Source of the DNA: Nocardioides soli
GTDB lineage: Bacteria > Actinomycetota > Actinomycetes > Propionibacteriales > Nocardioidaceae
DNA length: 60,000 nt
NCBI RefSeq assembly: GCF_014191495.1
Contig: NZ_JACHWR010000003.1
Coordinates: forward strand, 1 to 60,000
Direction: 5' to 3'
Shown here: positions 52,708-60,000 of the stretch, piece by piece
Layout of the letters: the number at the start of each line of letters is the position of its first letter
How positions within the stretch are numbered: the first letter of the stretch is position 1
The notes under the pieces: model-generated
Told to the model about the DNA's origin: nothing
Databases searched by the model: none
Seen by the model: the letters and a program-made list of their open reading frames with translations, nothing else
Position numbers and translations under genes: made by a program

Positions 52708-53679
52708 TCAGACGTGCCCCGACACCGGGTGCGGCCGGTAGCCGGCGCTGAGCTCCTCGAGATCGGCTTCCGACAGCTCCAGGTCGACCGCCGCGACGGC
52801 GTCCGCGAGGTGCTGCGCCTTGGTGACGCCCACGATCGGCGCGGTCACGGCCGGCTGGTGGAGCAGCCACGCGAGGCCGACCTGCGCCCGGGGTACGCCG
52901 AGCCGTCCGGCGACCCGGCCGACGGTCTCGACGATCGCGCGGTCCTCGTCGAGGTAGAGGTTCGCGCCGAACTCGTCGGTCTCCGACCGCGCGGTCGCCG
53001 CGTCCCAGTCGCGGGTGATCCGGCCGCGCGCGAGCGGGCTCCACGGGATGACGCCCACGCCCTGGTCGGCGCAGATCGGCAGCATCTCGCGCTCCTCCTC
53101 GCGGTAGATCAGGTTGTAGTGGTTCTGCATCGAGACGAACGGCGTCCAGCCGTTGCGCTCGGCCACGTGCTGGGCCTTCGCGAACTGCCAGGCCCACATC
53201 GACGAGGCGCCGAGGTAGCGGGCCTTGCCGGCCCGGACGACGTCGTGCAGCGCCTCCATCGTCTCCTCGATCGGCACGGCCGGGTCCCAGCGGTGGATCT
53301 GGTAGAGGTCGACGTAGTCGGTGCCGAGCCGCCGCAGCGACTCGTCGATCTCGTGCAGGATCGCCTTGCGCGACAGGCCCGCGCCGTACGGCCCCGGCCG
53401 CATCCGCCCGTGCACCTTGGTCGCGACGACGACGTCCTCGCGCCGCGCGAAGTCGCGCAGCGCGCGGCCGGTGAACTCCTCGCTCGACCCGCCGGCGTAC
53501 ACGTTGGCGGTGTCGAACGTCGTGATCCCCGCCTCCAAGGCGTCCCGGATGATCGTGCGGGCGGCCTCCTCGTCGAGGATCCACGGGTGCCAGCCGAGGC
53601 TGGCGTCGCCCCAGCTCATGCAGCCGAGGATGACGCGGGAGACGTCGAGTCCGGTGTCGCCGAGCTTCGCGTAGCGCAT
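52708..53679 (-). CDS. Aldo/keto reductase
   Basis: 323 residues, ATG 53679. NADPH-dependent AKR: catalytic tetrad regions TFDTANVYAGGSSEEF (Asp, Tyr), VVVATKVHGRM (Lys), DLYQIHRWDP (His). Later QNHYNLIYREEEREMLPICA and VPRAQVGLAWLLHQPAVTAP. Similar in layout to YajO/AKR11-like reductases. The substrate is unknown. Confidence 0.92.
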   Translation of the reverse strand: MRYAKLGDTGLDVSRVILGCMSWGDASLGWHPWILDEEAARTIIRDALEAGITTFDTANVYAGGSSEEFTGRALRDFARREDVVVATKVHGRMRPGPYGAGLSRKAILHEIDESLRRLGTDYVDLYQIHRWDPAVPIEETMEALHDVVRAGKARYLGASSMWAWQFAKAQHVAERNGWTPFVSMQNHYNLIYREEEREMLPICADQGVGVIPWSPLARGRITRDWDAATARSETDEFGANLYLDEDRAIVETVGRVAGRLGVPRAQVGLAWLLHQPAVTAPIVGVTKAQHLADAVAAVDLELSEADLEELSAGYRPHPVSGHV

Positions 53680-53728
53680 GGCTCCAGCGTCGCACCGACC
53701 GTGGACGCGACGGGGCTACCGTCGGATC

Positions 53729-53944
53729 GTGGACCGCCGCCGCCGACACCGCACCTACTTCTGGCTGATGGGCACCTGCATCGTGCTCATCCTGCTGGCC
53801 TGGAACGTCGTGCGCCTGTGGTCGACCACGGCGGCGATCGTGATGAGCGTGGTGGCCGCCCTGATCCCGCCGGTGGCGGCGTTCGTCGGCAACCAGGGTG
53901 CGCTCGACGAGTCGGCACCGCCCGCGGGCGACGAGGACCGCTGA
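53729..53944 (+). CDS. Small two-helix membrane protein, DUF3099-like
   Basis: 71 residues, GTG 53729. Basic start MDRRRRHRTY, two hydrophobic helices (FWLMGTCIVLILLAWNVVRL and IVMSVVAALIPPVAAFVG), acidic tail. Similar in layout to DUF3099 actinobacterial proteins; assignment by eye. Confidence 0.65.
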   Translation: MDRRRRHRTYFWLMGTCIVLILLAWNVVRLWSTTAAIVMSVVAALIPPVAAFVGNQGALDESAPPAGDEDR

Positions 53945-53951
53945 TCGAGCG

Positions 53952-54161
53952 TCACTGCGACGGCTGCGGGAGGTCGATGTTGCAGTCGACCTTCGGGTTC
54001 GCCCCGACGTAGTTGAGCGGCCCGGCGACGATGGTCAGGGCCGTGTCGCCCGTCGACTTGCAGCTGACGTCGCGGTCGTCGCCGAAGTACCCACGCTGCC
54101 ACGCCGCGAGCACGCCGATCACGAGCCACACCACGACGACGAGTCCGATGATGGTCCTCAT
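53952..54161 (-). CDS. Small secreted or membrane-anchored hypothetical protein
   Basis: 69 residues, ATG 54161. N-terminal hydrophobic helix (TIIGLVVVVWLVIGVLAAWQ) then a short extracytoplasmic part with two cysteines (DVSCKSTGD, VDCNIDLP). DUF4333-like by size and two-Cys pattern, uncertain. Confidence 0.6.
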   Translation of the reverse strand: MRTIIGLVVVVWLVIGVLAAWQRGYFGDDRDVSCKSTGDTALTIVAGPLNYVGANPKVDCNIDLPQPSQ

Positions 54162-54197
54162 GGAGGGGTCGTACCCAGGCCGCGGCCCGGTGGAACC

Positions 54198-57413
<3,216 letters not shown>

Positions 57414-57434
57414 GGGGCAACCCTAGGGGGAAGG

Positions 57435-58823
57435 TCAGCTCTCGGCCGCGATGTCGAAGTCTCCGTCGGAGCCCTCGAGGGTGAGCGTGACGTCGTCGGT
57501 CGACGTGCGGCCGTCGGCGTGGACGTACTCGACCGTGTAGCTGATCTGCATGTTCTCCGGGTCCGGCTGTGCGGTGACCAGGGCGGCGGAGCGGAAGCCG
57601 CTCCAGAACTTCTGGTACTGGCCGAAGTTCCCGCTCCTCGCCTGGAACGCCGGGGTCAGCTGCTCCCAGGTCGCCTTCGGGTCGGTGGTGACCGTCGCCA
57701 GGTAGTCCGCCACGAAGCTCTCCATGCCGTCGGCGGTCACGGCGGGCGTCGTCGGCGAGGAGGGCGGCGGCGAGTCGCTGTGCCCGCCGGAGGCCCCGTC
57801 GGCGCCGGGGTCGTGGTCGTCGCCCCGGCCGAGCGTCCAGCCCACGACGGCGAGTACGACGATCGTGACGGCCGCCATGACGATCGCCACCGGCCGGCCG
57901 CGCGAGCCGCGGCGCGCGGCGGCCGGAGCGGCCGGCGGGATCTGTCGGGTGGGCTCGGGCTCGGTGACCGCGACCGGGCCGGCGACCGCGGTGCCGGCGG
58001 GCGGCAGCGGTTCGGTCCGGCCCTCGGAGGGCCCGGCGGCCAGGACGTCGCGCACCTGCTCCATCGACCAGCGCGAGCCGGGGTCCGTCGACATCGTCGC
58101 GGCCAGCACCGGGGCGAGCCAGCCGGCGTCGGCCAGCAGTGGCGGAGGCTCGTTGACGATCCGGTAGAGCGCACCGAGCACGTTCTCGCCGACCTCGTAC
58201 GGCGGGCGGCCGGCCAGCGCGTGGAAGAGCGTGGCCCCCAGCGACCACACGTCGCTGGCCGGCTGGGCGGTCTGCCCGGAGGCGACCTCGGGGGAGAGGT
58301 ACGCCGGCGAGCCAGTAACCAGGCCGGTCTGGGTCAGCGACGCGTCGGCCTCCGCCCGGGCGATGCCGAAGTCGGACAGCTTCACGTGGCCGTCCGGAGC
58401 GACGAGGATGTTCGACGGCTTCACGTCGCGGTGCACGATCCCGGCCGAGTGTGCCGCGGCCAGCGCGTCCGCCGCCTGGCGCAGGATCGGCGCGGCCGCC
58501 TCCGGGGTGAGGGCACCGTGGCGCTGCACGAGTCCGGCGAGCGTGGCGCCCTCGACGTACTCCATCACCAGCCACTGGTCGGCGCCCTCGGTGACCAGGT
58601 CGTAGACCGCGACCACGTGGGGATGGTTGAGGCGTGCCGCGAGCCGGGCCTCGCGCTCTGCGCGCTCGAGATCCGGCGTGCTGCCGCCCGGTGCCCAGCC
58701 GACCCGCTTGAGCGCTACGTCGCGGCCCAGCACCTCGTCGCGGGCCAGCCAGACGGCGCCCATGCCGCCCCGGCCGACCTCGCGCCCGAGCGTGTACCTG
58801 CCTGCGATCAACGCTGCGATCAA
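57435..58823 (-). CDS. Transmembrane Ser/Thr protein kinase
   Basis: 462 residues from TTG 58823, chosen for the AAGGGG upstream; no ATG is available near the domain start. Kinase domain (1-260): YTLGREVGRGGMGAVW, VALKRVG (ATP Lys), HRDVKPSNIL (catalytic Asp), LSDFGIARAEAD. Proline/alanine linker, one TM helix (AIVMAAVTIVVLAVVGWTLG, about 315-335), and an extracellular domain (EQLTPAFQARSGNFGQYQKF) without PASTA repeats. Divergent from tyrS. Ligand and targets unknown. Confidence 0.92.
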   Translation of the reverse strand: MIAALIAGRYTLGREVGRGGMGAVWLARDEVLGRDVALKRVGWAPGGSTPDLERAEREARLAARLNHPHVVAVYDLVTEGADQWLVMEYVEGATLAGLVQRHGALTPEAAAPILRQAADALAAAHSAGIVHRDVKPSNILVAPDGHVKLSDFGIARAEADASLTQTGLVTGSPAYLSPEVASGQTAQPASDVWSLGATLFHALAGRPPYEVGENVLGALYRIVNEPPPLLADAGWLAPVLAATMSTDPGSRWSMEQVRDVLAAGPSEGRTEPLPPAGTAVAGPVAVTEPEPTRQIPPAAPAAARRGSRGRPVAIVMAAVTIVVLAVVGWTLGRGDDHDPGADGASGGHSDSPPPSSPTTPAVTADGMESFVADYLATVTTDPKATWEQLTPAFQARSGNFGQYQKFWSGFRSAALVTAQPDPENMQISYTVEYVHADGRTSTDDVTLTLEGSDGDFDIAAES

Positions 58824-58908
58824 CGATGTCCCCTTCCCGATCCGACGAGCGTAGTCAGAGGACCACGTGGCACGCTTGACCCGCACATTCCGACCGGAAA
58901 GGTTCCCC

Positions 58909-60000
58909 GTGACCGTCGATCTCACCCTTCTCGACGACCTCGAGTGGCGCGGCCTGCTCGCGCACTCGACGGACCTCGGCGCCCTGCGCGAGGCCCTGTC
59001 CGCGGGGAGCGTGCGGTTCTATGTGGGCTTCGACCCGACGGCGCCGAGCCTCCACATGGGTCACCTCGTCCAGGTGCTCACCGCCCGGCGGCTCCAGCTC
59101 GCGGGCCACACGCCGTACGCCCTGGTCGGCGGTGCCACCGGCATGATCGGCGACCCGCGCGACTCGGGGGAGCGCACGCTGAACTCGCTCGACACGGTCA
59201 AGGAGTGGGTGGAGCGGGTGCGTGGCCAGATCGAGCCGTTCCTGTCCTTCGACGGCGAGAACGCCGCGACGATGGTCAACAACTACGACTGGACCGCGAG
59301 CCTGTCCACGATCGACTTCCTGCGCGACATCGGGAAGCACTTCCCGGTCAACCGGATGCTGGCCCGCGACGTCGTGAGCCGGCGCCTCGAGTCCGGCATC
59401 AGCTACACCGAGTTCAGCTACGTGCTGCTGCAGTCGCTGGACTTCCTCAACCTGTACCGCGACCACGGGGTGAGCCTCCAGTTCGGTGGCTCCGACCAGT
59501 GGGGCAACCTGACCGCCGGTGTCGAGCTGATCCGCCGCTCCGACGGGGGCCGGGCACACGCGTTCGCGACCCCGCTGCTCACGAAGGCCGACGGCACGAA
59601 GTACGGCAAGACCGAGGGCGGTGCGCTCTGGCTCGACCCGCAGATGATGTCGCCGTACGCCTTCTACCAGTTCTGGCTCAACGTCGAGGACGAGAAGGTC
59701 GGTGAGCTGCTGCGGGTCTTCACGTTCCTCTCTCGCGCGGAGATCGAGGAGCTCGAGGCGCAGCATGCGGAGAAGCCCTTCCTCCGGTCCGGCCAGCGCG
59801 CGCTCGCGGAGCACGTGACGTCACTCGTGCACGGAGCCGAGGAGACCGAGCGGATCAGGGCCGCCTCGGCGGCGCTCTTCGGCGGGGGCGAGCTCGCCAC
59901 GCTGAGCACCGACACCCTCGGGGCCGCGCTCCGGGAGGCCGGCAGCACCGTGGTCGACGGCGACGCGGGCATCCCGACGGTCACCGACCTGCTGGTCGCG
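58909..60000 (+). CDS. tyrS: Tyrosyl-tRNA synthetase (3' end outside the window)
   Basis: First 364 residues from GTG 58909 (GGAAAGG upstream). Class I synthetase: PTAPSLHMGHLVQVL with the HIGH-type motif HMGH at 49-52, YALVGGATGMIGDP, SYTEFSYVLLQSLDFLNLY, QFGGSDQWGNLTAG (tyrosine pocket) and the KMSKS-type loop KYGKTEGG. The S4 domain is expected just beyond position 60000. A housekeeping gene, supporting that this end is the chromosome. Confidence 0.96.
   Translation, partial: MTVDLTLLDDLEWRGLLAHSTDLGALREALSAGSVRFYVGFDPTAPSLHMGHLVQVLTARRLQLAGHTPYALVGGATGMIGDPRDSGERTLNSLDTVKEWVERVRGQIEPFLSFDGENAATMVNNYDWTASLSTIDFLRDIGKHFPVNRMLARDVVSRRLESGISYTEFSYVLLQSLDFLNLYRDHGVSLQFGGSDQWGNLTAGVELIRRSDGGRAHAFATPLLTKADGTKYGKTEGGALWLDPQMMSPYAFYQFWLNVEDEKVGELLRVFTFLSRAEIEELEAQHAEKPFLRSGQRALAEHVTSLVHGAEETERIRAASAALFGGGELATLSTDTLGAALREAGSTVVDGDAGIPTVTDLLVA

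Overview
The window reads as high-GC actinobacterial DNA: GTG and TTG starts are common, Shine-Dalgarno sites are GGAGG-like, and the right third looks like an ordinary actinobacterial chromosome. It is probably a Nocardioides-like or related soil actinomycete; that genus-level guess comes from general gene style, not from a marker gene. The first ~43.17 kb looks like the right-hand part of an integrative element (a genomic island, ICE-like or integrated plasmid). It ends at a 36-nt copy of the 3' end of a tRNA-Asn gene (43131-43166). From ~43.3 kb onward the DNA is compact chromosomal sequence ending in tyrS.

Layout of the island. (1) 0.4-9.0 kb: an IS110 transposase, then a plasmid/ICE maintenance block with a small hypothetical gene, a DUF932 gene with a shifted start, a ParB-like protein, a small possible DNA-binding protein, ssb, a DUF4192 protein and two decayed tandem dprA-like genes with a 41-nt poly-G run in the second. 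(2) 9.3-18.6 kb: lower-GC catabolic genes. These are Rieske dioxygenase alpha and beta subunits, an alpha/beta-hydrolase homologue without its catalytic triad, a sugar-type ABC importer (ATPase, permease, lipoprotein), an extradiol dioxygenase, an intact alpha/beta hydrolase and a Rieske ferredoxin. (3) 18.8-26.7 kb: a mobile-element nest. A decayed IS30 is split by an IS21-type element (IS21-A, target duplication gatgc), which is split by a second IS21-type element (IS21-B, target duplication gtcctg). An IclR regulator and IS1380/IS256 fragments follow. (4) 27.3-34.0 kb: lower meta-pathway genes. These are dienoate hydratase, acylating acetaldehyde dehydrogenase, hydroxyoxovalerate aldolase, oxalocrotonate decarboxylase, a 4-oxalocrotonate tautomerase that appears to start at ATT, an amidase and the ferredoxin reductase. 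(5) 34.3-42.7 kb: an intact IS3 element, a Tn554-like pair of tyrosine recombinases inserted in another IS3 element, an IS110 remnant, and an inverted 1671-bp partial copy of IS21-A.

How the genes fit together. The alpha and beta subunits, ferredoxin and reductase would form a complete Rieske aryl dioxygenase. The extradiol enzyme opens the resulting catechol. Tautomerase, decarboxylase, hydratase, aldolase and acetaldehyde dehydrogenase turn 2-hydroxymuconate into pyruvate and acetyl-CoA. No hydroxymuconic-semialdehyde dehydrogenase and no cis-diol dehydrogenase are visible, while an amidase sits between the tautomerase and the reductase. This suggests an aryl ring joined through a hetero atom (N-aryl amide or heterocycle, or aryl ether), whose meta-cleavage product is an amide or ester that releases 2-hydroxymuconate on hydrolysis. 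That is an inference.

The chromosomal part holds a methyltransferase, a carboxymuconolactone-decarboxylase-like protein with an ECF41-type sigma factor, a LacI regulator divergent from a Tat-exported amidohydrolase, a PIG-L deacetylase, an ArsR-AHSA1 fusion with a palindromic operator, DUF72, tRNA-Met, an aldo/keto reductase, a large hybrid histidine kinase, a Ser/Thr kinase and tyrS (cut by the window end).
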